Origin: Arcobacter vandammei
Lineage (GTDB): Bacteria > Campylobacterota > Campylobacteria > Campylobacterales > Arcobacteraceae
Assembly (NCBI RefSeq): GCF_016106035.1
Contig: NZ_JADKPZ010000004.1
Span: 62,001 to 126,000, forward strand
Length of the DNA stretch: 64,000 bases
Reading direction: 5' to 3'
Position 1 is the first letter of the stretch. Every line of letters begins with the position of its first letter. The notes beneath the pieces were generated by a model, which saw only the letters and a list, made by a program, of their open reading frames with translations, had not been told where the DNA came from and did not search any database. Of the stretch, positions 56,783 through 64,000 are shown one piece after another. The translations under genes were made by a program, and so were the position numbers.

Positions 56783-58012
56783 TTATAGCAATCCTTTAAA
56801 TGCTTTGTCTAAAATTGAAGCTTTTAGCTCTTTTAGACTTTGCATTTTTGATTTTTGAAGCTCTTTTATTTTTTCTATTTTACTTGAAATTTCATCTAAA
56901 TATGAAACTACTTTTTGTTGAGTTTCTAGGGGTGGGAGTGATACTTCTGCCTCTTTAAGATTTTTGATAGTAATTTGTGGCTGTGCACTTCCACTTTGTA
57001 CATCTTTCAAGTAATTTATAAATTGTGGAGAAAATAAATATTTATAGATATACCTATTGTATATTGAATTTTTATCTTTAAGTCTTATAATTGCCATACC
57101 ACTATTAATTCTTATATTATCAAAATTAATTGACTTATCGTAGATAGCAACATTACCTATTGTACCTCTAGTAGTTATTATTAAATCTTCTCTATCTAAT
57201 TTTCCTTTTCTTAAAATATTGTCTTTTTCTTTTGTTATAAACTGATTTTCTAAAAATATAAAACCATTTTTTGTTACATTCTTTGCATTTAAAAATAAAC
57301 AAAATTCATCTTCAAAAAACTCTTCTTTTTTTGGATAATTAACTCCCCTATCACCATCTATAAGAAATGCAATATTATCTAAATATTTTTTCTCATATTT
57401 CTCTTCTAATTCTTCAAAAATATCATTTAAAACACTTGCCATAAAAATATCTGATTCATCTATGTTTTTTTGATGAAGTAAAATAGCTTTATCAATTTTA
57501 GCAAAAAGCAAATCCAGTTTTTCCACAATCCTTTTTTGCTCTTCAAGTGGTGGAAGTGGAAACCATTGCTCTTTTAATTTTGTAAGATTGATATTATTTT
57601 GTGCAACTCCAACAGATATTTTTTGAATTTCATTTGTAATAAACTTCAAACCATAGTACATATAAAATAAATCTATATTTTCATTTGGTTGAATACCACT
57701 AATTGCTTGATTTGTAGTAGCTTCAATATCTAATATTCCTATTTTTCCTATTGTTGCAAATATTGTATAAAGAATTGTTCCTTTTGAAAATAATTTAGCT
57801 GATGAATTATCTAATCCACTTTTAGTAATAAATTCTTCTGTTTTAGATACATACATATCATCTGTAATATCTGAAATTTTAACCCAAGGAATATCTCCAT
57901 TTTCCCAATATGCCTTATTGCTTCTTGAAGGAGTACCACCACTTTGAAACTTAGCTAATTCTCCTAACTTCTTCCACTCCCAACCTTTTGGTAACTCATA
58001 TAATTCACTCAT
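56783..58012 (-). CDS. hsdS: Type I restriction-modification specificity subunit HsdS
   Basis: This 409-aa protein starts at the ATG at 58012 (MSELYELPKGWEWKKLGELAKF, the normal HsdS start); the open frame extends to 58069 through a hairpin region. There are two target-recognition domains, each followed by a conserved helical region: KLDLLFAKIDKAILLHQKNIDES (centre) and YLDEISSKIEKIKELQKSKM (C-terminus). It sets the bipartite DNA target for HsdM and HsdR. It is separated from hsdM by a HEPN gene, which is unusual. It looks full length. Confidence 0.93.
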   Translation of the reverse strand: MSELYELPKGWEWKKLGELAKFQSGGTPSRSNKAYWENGDIPWVKISDITDDMYVSKTEEFITKSGLDNSSAKLFSKGTILYTIFATIGKIGILDIEATTNQAISGIQPNENIDLFYMYYGLKFITNEIQKISVGVAQNNINLTKLKEQWFPLPPLEEQKRIVEKLDLLFAKIDKAILLHQKNIDESDIFMASVLNDIFEELEEKYEKKYLDNIAFLIDGDRGVNYPKKEEFFEDEFCLFLNAKNVTKNGFIFLENQFITKEKDNILRKGKLDREDLIITTRGTIGNVAIYDKSINFDNIRINSGMAIIRLKDKNSIYNRYIYKYLFSPQFINYLKDVQSGSAQPQITIKNLKEAEVSLPPLETQQKVVSYLDEISSKIEKIKELQKSKMQSLKELKASILDKAFKGLL

Positions 58013-58042
58013 ATTTAAGCCTAAACATTTTATAATCCTTTT

Positions 58043-58107
58043 GTAATTCCCCTGTAAGCCTATATACAAGCTTCAAGCTCCGAGATATAGCCTGGGGTGA
58101 TTTTTTA
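58043..58107 (+). ncRNA. Candidate small hairpin RNA S2 (homologous to S1)
   Basis: Lies on the plus strand between hsdS and the HEPN gene. A TATAAT at 58031-58036 is followed by CCCCTGTAAGCC, a stem CTATAT (58060-58065) / ATATAG (58085-58090), an outer CCCC (58049-58052) / GGGG (58094-58097), and a T-run at 58101-58106. Layout and core (CCCWGTAAGYC) match S1 at 58766-58816, with different but compensated stem bases. No good -35 box is seen. The ends are estimates. Confidence 0.55.
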
Positions 58108-58120
58108 TTCAACACTTTTT
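58082..58120. repeat. Direct repeat, left copy, flanking the HEPN gene
   Basis: GAGATATAGCCTGGGG then TTTTTTATTCAACACTTTTT aligns with 58792-58830. The shared 3' part equals the end of hsdM (its stop codon and last codons), so part of the hsdM tail is duplicated here. Confidence 0.7.
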
Positions 58121-58143
58121 TACTAAATCCAAAAATATTTATT

Positions 58144-58728
58144 TTAATCACAATTTACCTTTTTTGTAAATTCTGCTATTTCAATATCAAAATATCCTAA
58201 TATTTCATAAATATCATTATAAATATTTTCGAACTCTTTTTTATTGATAATTTTATCATAGTGAAATACTTTGTTTCTGAATATTCTAATATGATTTAAT
58301 TTTTTGTTCATATAATCTCTGTCTATAAATTTTTCACTTGCTTTTGGTAAATTTGGAAATATATCTTTGATTGTTTTTATTCTCATAATATGTGCATAAT
58401 CTTTTCTAAATAATGCAGTCCAAAATCCAAAACTAAGTTCTGATATTATTTTATTATGAATATCTGTATTTGAACTTTTATTTATCCGTTGCTTAACTTC
58501 ATTTATCTTATTTTTTGAATTACTATTTAAAAAATCATTTTCAAGCCAATTGGTAGATATATTTTCAAGAAAACAATGATTTATAGAGTTTCGTAAACTA
58601 ACTTCCAACATACAAAGTAAGACATAAGACTCTTTTGAATTTTTTAGATTATGTTGATATTCTTCAAAATCAACATAAACATTCAATCGTTGAGTAGATA
58701 AGAATTGAGTTTTTACAATATCTTTCAA
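58144..58728 (-). CDS. Abi-like HEPN-domain protein (putative RNase toxin)
   Basis: This 194-aa protein (TTG start at 58728 after AAGGA) resembles the AbiF/AbiD-type Abi-like family: VLLCMLEVSLRNSINHCF, ISELSFGFWTALFRKDYAHI and the C-terminal HEPN catalytic signature LNHIRIFRNKVFHYDKI (Arg151-Asn152...His156), typical of metal-independent RNases. It sits between hsdM and hsdS on the same strand, flanked by two homologous plus-strand hairpin-RNA candidates and by direct repeats. A defence or toxin role with an RNA partner is the working idea. Family recognition is from motif only. Confidence 0.8.
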   Translation of the reverse strand: MKDIVKTQFLSTQRLNVYVDFEEYQHNLKNSKESYVLLCMLEVSLRNSINHCFLENISTNWLENDFLNSNSKNKINEVKQRINKSSNTDIHNKIISELSFGFWTALFRKDYAHIMRIKTIKDIFPNLPKASEKFIDRDYMNKKLNHIRIFRNKVFHYDKIINKKEFENIYNDIYEILGYFDIEIAEFTKKVNCD

Positions 58729-58730
58729 AC

Positions 58731-58759
58731 TTGACTTCCTTTTTCTATTTCGTTATAAT
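58731..58759 (+). promoter_or_regulatory. Strong sigma70-like promoter for small RNA S1
   Basis: TTGACT (58731-58736), a 17-bp spacer, then TATAAT (58754-58759) on the plus strand. The -35 box begins 3 nt from the HEPN start codon on the opposite strand and overlaps its ribosome-binding region. This is close to the sigma70 consensus. Confidence 0.7.
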
Positions 58760-58765
58760 TCTTCC

Positions 58766-58816
58766 ATGGTGCCCAGTAAGTCTTTATCCTTTGAGATAAA
58801 GCTTGGGACTTTTTTT
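58766..58816 (+). ncRNA. Candidate small hairpin RNA S1 divergent from the HEPN gene
   Basis: Predicted from the consensus promoter at 58731-58759. The roughly 50-nt RNA would contain GCCCAGTAAGTC, a stem CTTTATC (58782-58788) / GATAAAG (58795-58801), outer pairs CCCA (58772-58775) / TGGG (58804-58807), and a T7 run (58810-58816), that is, an intrinsic terminator. The U-tract overlaps the hsdM stop codon in antisense. The 5' end is an estimate. Confidence 0.65.
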
Positions 58817-58830
58817 ATTCAACACTTTTT
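58792..58830. repeat. Direct repeat, right copy, flanking the HEPN gene
   Basis: GAGATAAAGCTTGGGA then TTTTTTATTCAACACTTTTT; pairs with 58082-58120. This copy includes the true hsdM 3' end. Confidence 0.7.
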
Positions 58831-60299
58831 CCAATCAAAATATCTTCAACTTCATTTAATAAATCATCTATCAAAGCATTGTTTAGTTTTATATTTTCTA
58901 CAAGTTCTATTGGGCTTTTGTGTTCTATTTTCTCATTTTTATTTGGATTTTTTGCACTCAAATCAAAATCTTTTATATCATTTACATTTACAACCCAGCT
59001 ATTTTGAGTAATTTCTCTTTTTTCAAAACTTTCTAAAAACTCTGCAAAATGCTCATAGATTATTGGTTTATTTTTTGTAAGCTTGTATGGTGGATTTACT
59101 TCATAGTAGTAAATTTCGCTTGTACTTCCAGCTCTATCAAAAAACAGAACATTTGTTTTTACCGCACTATAAGGCAAAAAAACTCCACTAGGAAGAGATA
59201 AAATCGTATGGACATTAAACTTTTCTAGTAGCTCTTGTTTTACACTAGAAAATGCACTATTTGTTTGAAATAAAACACCCTCAGGCACTACAACTCCACA
59301 CTTTCCACCTTGTTTTAAATGGCTCATCATATGTTGTAAAAATAGCAACTCTGTTGAATTTGATTTTACTGGAAAGTTGTTTTGTATCTGCTCTTTTTCT
59401 TTTCCACCAAAAGGGGGATTTGCTAAAATACAATCAAATCTATCTTTCTCTTCAAGTCCTCTATTATTTTCTGTTAGTGTATTTTTTTTAGCTATATTTG
59501 GAGATTCTATTCCGTGTAAAATCATATTCATAACACCCATCACATAGGATAGTGGGGTTTTTTCATTTCCAAAAAAAGTATCTTCATTTAAAAACCTCAA
59601 CTGATCTGTTGAAAGCTCATTTTGTATATTTTTTTCTACATCTTTGTATTTTATATGATTATATGCTTCGATTAAAAATCCACAACTTCCAACCGCTGGG
59701 TCATATACTGTTTGCCCTATTTTTGGGTTTACGATTTGTGTTATTACTTTTATAAGCGGTCGTGGAGTGTAAAATTCCCCACTATTTCCACCATCGCTTC
59801 CCATATCTTTTAAGAGTTTTTCATAAATAAGTGAAAGTTGAAACAAATCAGAAGATGAGTGAAAATTCATATCATCCACAATATCAAGCACTTCTCTAAG
59901 TGTATGTCCGTTTGCGATACGATTGTCTAAAAACTCAAAAATAGCCCCTATTTTGTACTTTATAGATTTTGGGTTTTCTGTGATATTTTTGAAACTTTTT
60001 AGATATGGAAATAAATCTTTATTTACAAAATCTAGTAAATCATCTCCGCTTAAAGCATTTAAAATATCTATTTTTCCATCTTTTTTGGGTGCAGCCCATA
60101 TATTCCAACGATACTTTTCATCTAAAATATAGCTATATGTTTCTCCATCTAGCTCTGCATCTTCATAGCTACTATCTTCAAAATCTGATAAAAATTTTAA
60201 AAATAGTACCCAAGAAATCTGCTCTGTGTAGTGCATTGCTCCACTTATTCCATCATCTCTTCTTAAAATATCTGTTATTCTGTTTATTTTGCTTTCCAA
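58815..60299 (-). CDS. hsdM: Type I restriction-modification DNA methyltransferase HsdM
   Basis: This 494-aa N6-adenine methyltransferase has the N-terminal helical HsdM domain (INRITDILRRDDGISGAMHYTEQISWVLFLKFL), the SAM-binding segment GEFYTPRPLIKVITQIVNP and DPAVGSCGFLIEAYNHI, and the catalytic motif ILANPPFGG (NPPF). It methylates the target chosen by HsdS. It lies downstream of a 422-bp gap with a tandem palindrome array and upstream of the HEPN gene. All on one strand, hsdR-NTPase-hsdM-HEPN-hsdS may be one or two transcripts. Confidence 0.95.
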   Translation of the reverse strand: MESKINRITDILRRDDGISGAMHYTEQISWVLFLKFLSDFEDSSYEDAELDGETYSYILDEKYRWNIWAAPKKDGKIDILNALSGDDLLDFVNKDLFPYLKSFKNITENPKSIKYKIGAIFEFLDNRIANGHTLREVLDIVDDMNFHSSSDLFQLSLIYEKLLKDMGSDGGNSGEFYTPRPLIKVITQIVNPKIGQTVYDPAVGSCGFLIEAYNHIKYKDVEKNIQNELSTDQLRFLNEDTFFGNEKTPLSYVMGVMNMILHGIESPNIAKKNTLTENNRGLEEKDRFDCILANPPFGGKEKEQIQNNFPVKSNSTELLFLQHMMSHLKQGGKCGVVVPEGVLFQTNSAFSSVKQELLEKFNVHTILSLPSGVFLPYSAVKTNVLFFDRAGSTSEIYYYEVNPPYKLTKNKPIIYEHFAEFLESFEKREITQNSWVVNVNDIKDFDLSAKNPNKNEKIEHKSPIELVENIKLNNALIDDLLNEVEDILIGKSVE

Positions 60300-60335
60300 A
60301 TTTCTTTCCTTTTTCGTTGGTGTTTTTAAATCTAT

Positions 60336-60600
60336 ATGTAAAAAATTTGCTGTTTTTTTTACATATCACTTCTTATATGTTAAATTTTTGCTGTTTTTTT
60401 TACATAGCTTTGAAACTATGTTAATTTTTTTCTATTTTTTTAACATAGGTTTGAAACTATGTGTAAATTTTCTGATTTTTTACTCATAGCTTATATCGAA
60501 AATATTTTAATTTTTCGACATATTGATTTTTTATGTCGAAATTTTTACTTTTTTCGACATATTAATTTTATATGTCATTTTAAATGCCTTTTTTCAACAT
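60336..60600. repeat. Tandem array of palindromes with about 41-bp period
   Basis: Fills most of the 422-bp gene-free gap between hsdM and the NTPase gene. ACAT half-sites recur at 60361, 60402, 60443, (TCAT) 60484, 60518, 60557 and 60597; the first four are exactly 41 bp apart, the others 34-40. The palindromes are ACATAT/ATATGT, ACATAG/CTATGT (twice) and TCGACATA/TATGTCGA. TTTGCTGTTTTTTTTACAT is repeated exactly at a 41-bp offset. The rest of the gap shows only AT-rich DNA. Confidence 0.85.
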
Positions 60601-60721
60601 ATCAAAAAGCTCTAAATTTATAAAATATTTACTATTTTTATTTTTATAATCCTTGTAACTCCATTTAAGTTTACCAAAGTCCTATTTACTAAGGATAAAT
60701 TATTGAACTTTCTATTTATTA

Positions 60722-63022
60722 TTACCTCTCAAATAAACTTTCAATATCATTTTTTGTTAATTTTTGAGAAGAATCATCATCTTTTTCATAACTAAAATCA
60801 TTGTATTTCTCAGATGTATAATCATATGATAATCTTTGCTTAATATCATAAATATCAATTTCATCTTTAATTGCATATTCATCTATATTTAAACCAGAAA
60901 AATATTCAAGACTTGTTTCTAATTCACTATATTTACTATCGATAATCTGTTCTACCTCTCCATCAATGACCTCAAAGCAGCCTTCATCATTTATAAAGTT
61001 TTCAAATTCAATATCTCCTTCATATATTGAATCTGCTTCATTTCTTAACTCTTCTTTAAAGTATTCTGTAATTAAATCATTGATTTCTCTATCAACATCT
61101 TTATCTTCAATACTAAAATAATTATATATCTTAATCAAACTATTAATATCATCAATATCTTTAGATGCATAGAAAATAATATCTGAAAAGAAATCAAAAT
61201 CACTTACAATAAACTCACTAATATTAAATAAATTTAAAAGATTAGAAAAATCTTTAATCCATTTTGTACTTTCTTCACCATTTATAATTTTTTGTATCAA
61301 TCTTCTCAATACTGTTTGATTAACATTTAAGGAAGTCTGATGTGCAAAATGATTTAATTTAATTAAATAATCTATATTTTTTTCAATAACTGCTTCACTT
61401 AACAGCAAATCTAAAATTTCTAAATAATCTTTATCTTTTATAAATCCATTTTTATTTAATTTAAATAGACTAACTAATGATTTGTCATTCTCTAATGATC
61501 TATATATATTTTTCAATATCATAAGATTATTTTTATATCTATTTAATACAAAATCAGCTATTGATGGATTAAATAAGGAATATTCTATTTTTTTACTATA
61601 TGTTAGATTTCTATTCAAAAAATATTTAACAACTTCTTCTATGATACTATCAAATTCTTTGGATGTATGGGAACTATTATTCAATCCAGCCAACTCAATA
61701 TATTTATAATAAGAATCTCTAAGTTTATTTTCTTCTATCTGATTTCCATTAAATACAGTTAACATAACAATAGCACGAGTAAAACTATCACTTTGTTTAT
61801 CGAATGTATTTTTCCAAATATCTTGTGGATTATTTATCTTATCAAGTATATATTCCCAATAATTTTTCGCCACTACTTTTTCTAATTGTATTTTTTTTAT
61901 GTCTGTTATAAACTCTATCAATCTAGGGTTGAAATTTTTATGCTTAATAATATCCTTATATCTTTTATTAATATAAATTTCATCAATAAACTCCTCATCC
62001 AATTCACTATGCCAAATATGATTGTAAAGGATATGTGCTTTATCAATATCTTTTAAAGATTCAATTTTTATTATGAACTCTTCATTCTCTATATTTTTAA
62101 TTTTAAAAGTATCACTAAGTGCCAAGCTCTGGTTAAAAATATTTGTTCGACTTGTGAGAATAAATCGTTTTGTTTTATCTTTTTTAATTCTATCCATAAA
62201 CTTAACAATATAAGAATCTTTTTTATCTTCTATTGCATTTAAATAGTTTGCACCTAAAAAATCATCAAAATAGAATATCTGTTTTTCATCTCTTTTATAA
62301 ACACTTTCTGCTTCATTAATATAATTTTCTATATTATAAAGCTTAAAATCTTTTTCAACATACCACAAGGCTAAATGCTCTGCTAAAGTAGTTTTACCAA
62401 TTCCAGGTTCACCTGCTATTATTATAATATGTGATTCTTCAAGTTTATCTATAGCTTTTTGATGATTTTCAGTTACTACATAATATTTTGACTTTTCTTT
62501 TACATCTTCTAGTAAAAATTCACTCCTACTTTCAATAGCATTATTTAAAATCCTATCTAAAACAACCGTATTACTTAGCCAAAGTTTATAATGTCTTTTC
62601 TCAATATCAGGATAGTTCCCAAGTATTTGATTTAAATCTTCTTGCCCATATATATCATTATCATTTTTTGTATATGAATGAAATATATCTTTGATTGTTT
62701 TTTTATTTTCGGCAGATAATTGTAATGATGTAACAAAAATATATTTAGATGGATTCAATTTTTTTACTTTGTCAATTTCATTGATTCCTTTATCATTTTT
62801 TTTGTTTAATGAAGTTATCAATCCGCTAAAACCTGTTTTTAAATAATGTTTACATTGAACTATTTCTTGTGAGCCATTATCACAATAAAATCTTCCATCA
62901 ATTCCACCATCTTTTCCAGCTTTAAATCGTTCAAATCTTTTATCTCTATCTTTTGAAATTAAATCGATAGATAAATTTTCAAACTCTTTATCATTTAGTG
63001 TTGAAAAGTCGTAATCAATCAT
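60722..63022 (-). CDS. Mrr-like nuclease fused to STAND-type NTPase (candidate anti-phage protein)
   Basis: This 766-aa protein has an N-terminal restriction-endonuclease fold of Mrr type (FERFKAGKDGGIDGRF with Asp42, then EIVQCKHY with the Q-x-K, Gln56/Lys58). A P-loop NTPase follows (IIIIAGEPGIGKTTLAEHLALWYV, Lys210; Walker B QIFYFDDFLG; sensor ILTSRTNIF) like nSTAND3-type NTPases. The C-terminal about 400 residues are helical, plausibly a sensor region, ending in an acidic tail. Nuclease-STAND proteins (the Avs family and relatives) sense phage proteins and then cut DNA. Its ATG overlaps the hsdR stop by 1 nt, so it is translationally coupled to the restriction subunit. The subfamily is not certain. 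Confidence 0.85.
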   Translation of the reverse strand: MIDYDFSTLNDKEFENLSIDLISKDRDKRFERFKAGKDGGIDGRFYCDNGSQEIVQCKHYLKTGFSGLITSLNKKNDKGINEIDKVKKLNPSKYIFVTSLQLSAENKKTIKDIFHSYTKNDNDIYGQEDLNQILGNYPDIEKRHYKLWLSNTVVLDRILNNAIESRSEFLLEDVKEKSKYYVVTENHQKAIDKLEESHIIIIAGEPGIGKTTLAEHLALWYVEKDFKLYNIENYINEAESVYKRDEKQIFYFDDFLGANYLNAIEDKKDSYIVKFMDRIKKDKTKRFILTSRTNIFNQSLALSDTFKIKNIENEEFIIKIESLKDIDKAHILYNHIWHSELDEEFIDEIYINKRYKDIIKHKNFNPRLIEFITDIKKIQLEKVVAKNYWEYILDKINNPQDIWKNTFDKQSDSFTRAIVMLTVFNGNQIEENKLRDSYYKYIELAGLNNSSHTSKEFDSIIEEVVKYFLNRNLTYSKKIEYSLFNPSIADFVLNRYKNNLMILKNIYRSLENDKSLVSLFKLNKNGFIKDKDYLEILDLLLSEAVIEKNIDYLIKLNHFAHQTSLNVNQTVLRRLIQKIINGEESTKWIKDFSNLLNLFNISEFIVSDFDFFSDIIFYASKDIDDINSLIKIYNYFSIEDKDVDREINDLITEYFKEELRNEADSIYEGDIEFENFINDEGCFEVIDGEVEQIIDSKYSELETSLEYFSGLNIDEYAIKDEIDIYDIKQRLSYDYTSEKYNDFSYEKDDDSSQKLTKNDIESLFER

Positions 63023-64000
63023 TATCTATAAATCTCCCTTTGAAGCTCAAAATACTCATCTCTTATTTTATATTTACCAAAAGAAGAGATTAGCTCTTTT
63101 TTATCAATTCCACTTTGCTCTATTAAAGTTGAGAGTTTATTCTCATCTAGCTCTTTGAAGCCATATTTTCTATATTTTTCTAGGATAAACTCTATAAAAG
63201 TTTTTGCTTTTTCATTTTGATATTTCTCTATAAATTTTGAGTTTTCTACACTCAAAGCTCTTTCGCTTACTGTTTTTATATCAAGATTAAAAGATAAGTG
63301 GGCTAAAATATCGTAAATATCGCTATTTTTTGCTTCAAAAATCTCTTTTAGCTCTTCTAGTTGAAGCTCATCTATATTTAATTTTTTTAACTCTTCAAGC
63401 AACTCTTTTCTATTTTTTGGGCTACTCCAAATCTCTCTTAAAGCTTGTTCATCGTTGTAAAATCTTCCTAAAACTCCTATTAAAAACTCCAAATAGTCTG
63501 CACTTCTTAGAGGTTTTCCATCAAAACCTACATAAGTTGTTTCTATATTTATAACTTTTAATTTTTTGCCTTTTATATCTATTGTTACTTTTTCGTTTTT
63601 CTCTTTTTCTTCTTTTTCTTTAAAATCATCAAAATCTTTTTTATCTTCTGTTTTTTTCTCTTTATCCTCTTTTTGCTCTTTTTGCTCTTTTTCAAAAACT
63701 TCAGCTTCCCCGTCCCAAGCTTTATCATAAAACAAATTTGTAGCCCCTACAAAATCTATAATTGTAAAAAAATCTTTCCCCTCAAAAGTTCTAGTTCCTC
63801 GTCCAATTATCTGTTTAAATTCTGTCATAGATTTAATTGGTGCAGTTAAAACAATATTTCTTACATTTTTTGCATCAACTCCAGTTGTAAGCATCTTTGA
63901 ACTTGTAAGAATTGCAGGAATATCCAAGTCATTGTTTTGAAACTTCTCTAAAAAATCTCTTCCTATATCGCCCTCATCACTTGTAACTCTTACACAATAA
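63022..64000 (-). CDS. hsdR: Type I restriction enzyme HsdR, C-terminal part (5' end outside window)
   Basis: The frame is open to the window edge, so this is the 3' part of a longer gene rather than a 301-aa protein. Visible are the last helicase motifs of the translocase (VTSDEGDIGRDFLEKF; ILTSSKMLTTGVDAKNVRNIVL; FKQIIGRGTRTFEGKDFFTIIDFVG) and a charged Lys/Glu linker. After it comes the EcoEI-type C-terminal domain that docks onto the methylase (DELQLEELKEIF, TFIEFILEKYRKYGFKELDENKL). It restricts unmodified DNA with HsdM and HsdS. The stop overlaps the next start (TAATG). Confidence 0.93.
   Translation of the reverse strand, partial: YCVRVTSDEGDIGRDFLEKFQNNDLDIPAILTSSKMLTTGVDAKNVRNIVLTAPIKSMTEFKQIIGRGTRTFEGKDFFTIIDFVGATNLFYDKAWDGEAEVFEKEQKEQKEDKEKKTEDKKDFDDFKEKEEKEKNEKVTIDIKGKKLKVINIETTYVGFDGKPLRSADYLEFLIGVLGRFYNDEQALREIWSSPKNRKELLEELKKLNIDELQLEELKEIFEAKNSDIYDILAHLSFNLDIKTVSERALSVENSKFIEKYQNEKAKTFIEFILEKYRKYGFKELDENKLSTLIEQSGIDKKELISSFGKYKIRDEYFELQREIYR

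Noticed and set aside
58012-58069. Longer HsdS start at 58069
   Set aside because: The extra 19 residues are read from the hairpin region and do not resemble HsdS; the ATG at 58012 gives the standard N-terminus.
60336-60600. CRISPR array
   Set aside because: The repeated units are themselves imperfect palindromes with no unique spacers, unit sequence drifts, and no cas genes are present.
63022-63927. Stand-alone 301-aa helicase fragment
   Set aside because: The frame remains open to the window edge with HsdR sequence upstream of the internal TTG; it is the 3' part of hsdR.

Overview
The window reads as chromosomal DNA of a low-G+C Campylobacterota bacterium, most likely Arcobacter/Aliarcobacter. 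This rests on very AT-rich coding DNA, a CiaB invasion-antigen homologue, a katA plus ankyrin-protein pair, a selenocysteine formate dehydrogenase, flavocytochrome c sulfide dehydrogenase, and histidine kinases with the HQWRQPL H-box. No rRNA, tRNA or CRISPR array was seen.

Layout. (1) 1-5.3 kb: a response regulator-GGDEF protein (cut by the window edge) overlaps a 1414-aa hybrid sensor kinase. (2) 5.5-11.6 kb: aquaporin aqpZ, ciaB, a BrnT/BrnA toxin-antitoxin pair, catalase katA with an ankyrin partner, and an ORF6N-domain gene whose 3' end runs into a REP-like palindromic element. (3) 11.7-35 kb: a giant (about 4.1k aa) LapA-type adhesin, an AAA-ATPase/PD-(D/E)XK gene between direct repeats, cstA-ybdD, and a type I secretion operon (TolC-TSP3-OmpA fusion, LapB-like ABC exporter, LapC-like adaptor, LuxR-type regulator). 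The exporter presumably secretes the adhesin. (4) 35-39 kb: a PepSY membrane protein and a DUF4198 protein (possibly metal related), then fccAB for sulfide oxidation. (5) 39-49 kb, minus strand: a compact formate dehydrogenase operon in the order multi-cluster ferredoxin, TorD-like chaperone, small Tat protein, fdhA (in-frame UGA read as selenocysteine, hairpin downstream), fdhB, fdhC, fdhD, a cysteine-desulfurase-like gene and moeA. selD at 54.4 kb would supply selenophosphate. Divergent to the operon is a periplasmic-binding-protein/histidine-kinase/response-regulator triad, a candidate regulator. (6) 52.4-56.7 kb: a MerP/MerT-like pair with a Tat-targeted transglutaminase-like protein, selD, and two Sel1-repeat proteins. 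(7) 56.8-64 kb: a defence island. A type I restriction-modification operon (hsdR partial, hsdM, hsdS) is interrupted by an Mrr-nuclease/STAND-like NTPase overlapping hsdR, a tandem array of palindromes with about 41-bp period, and an Abi-like HEPN gene flanked by two homologous small hairpin-RNA candidates.

The strongest candidate for something undescribed is the HEPN gene with its twin plus-strand hairpin RNAs, which share a CCCWGTAAGYC core, a TATAAT box 12-13 nt upstream, a U-tract and compensating stem changes. It sits between hsdM and hsdS. The 41-bp palindrome array and the Mrr-NTPase in the same locus are next. All functional statements come from motif reading; no database search was run.
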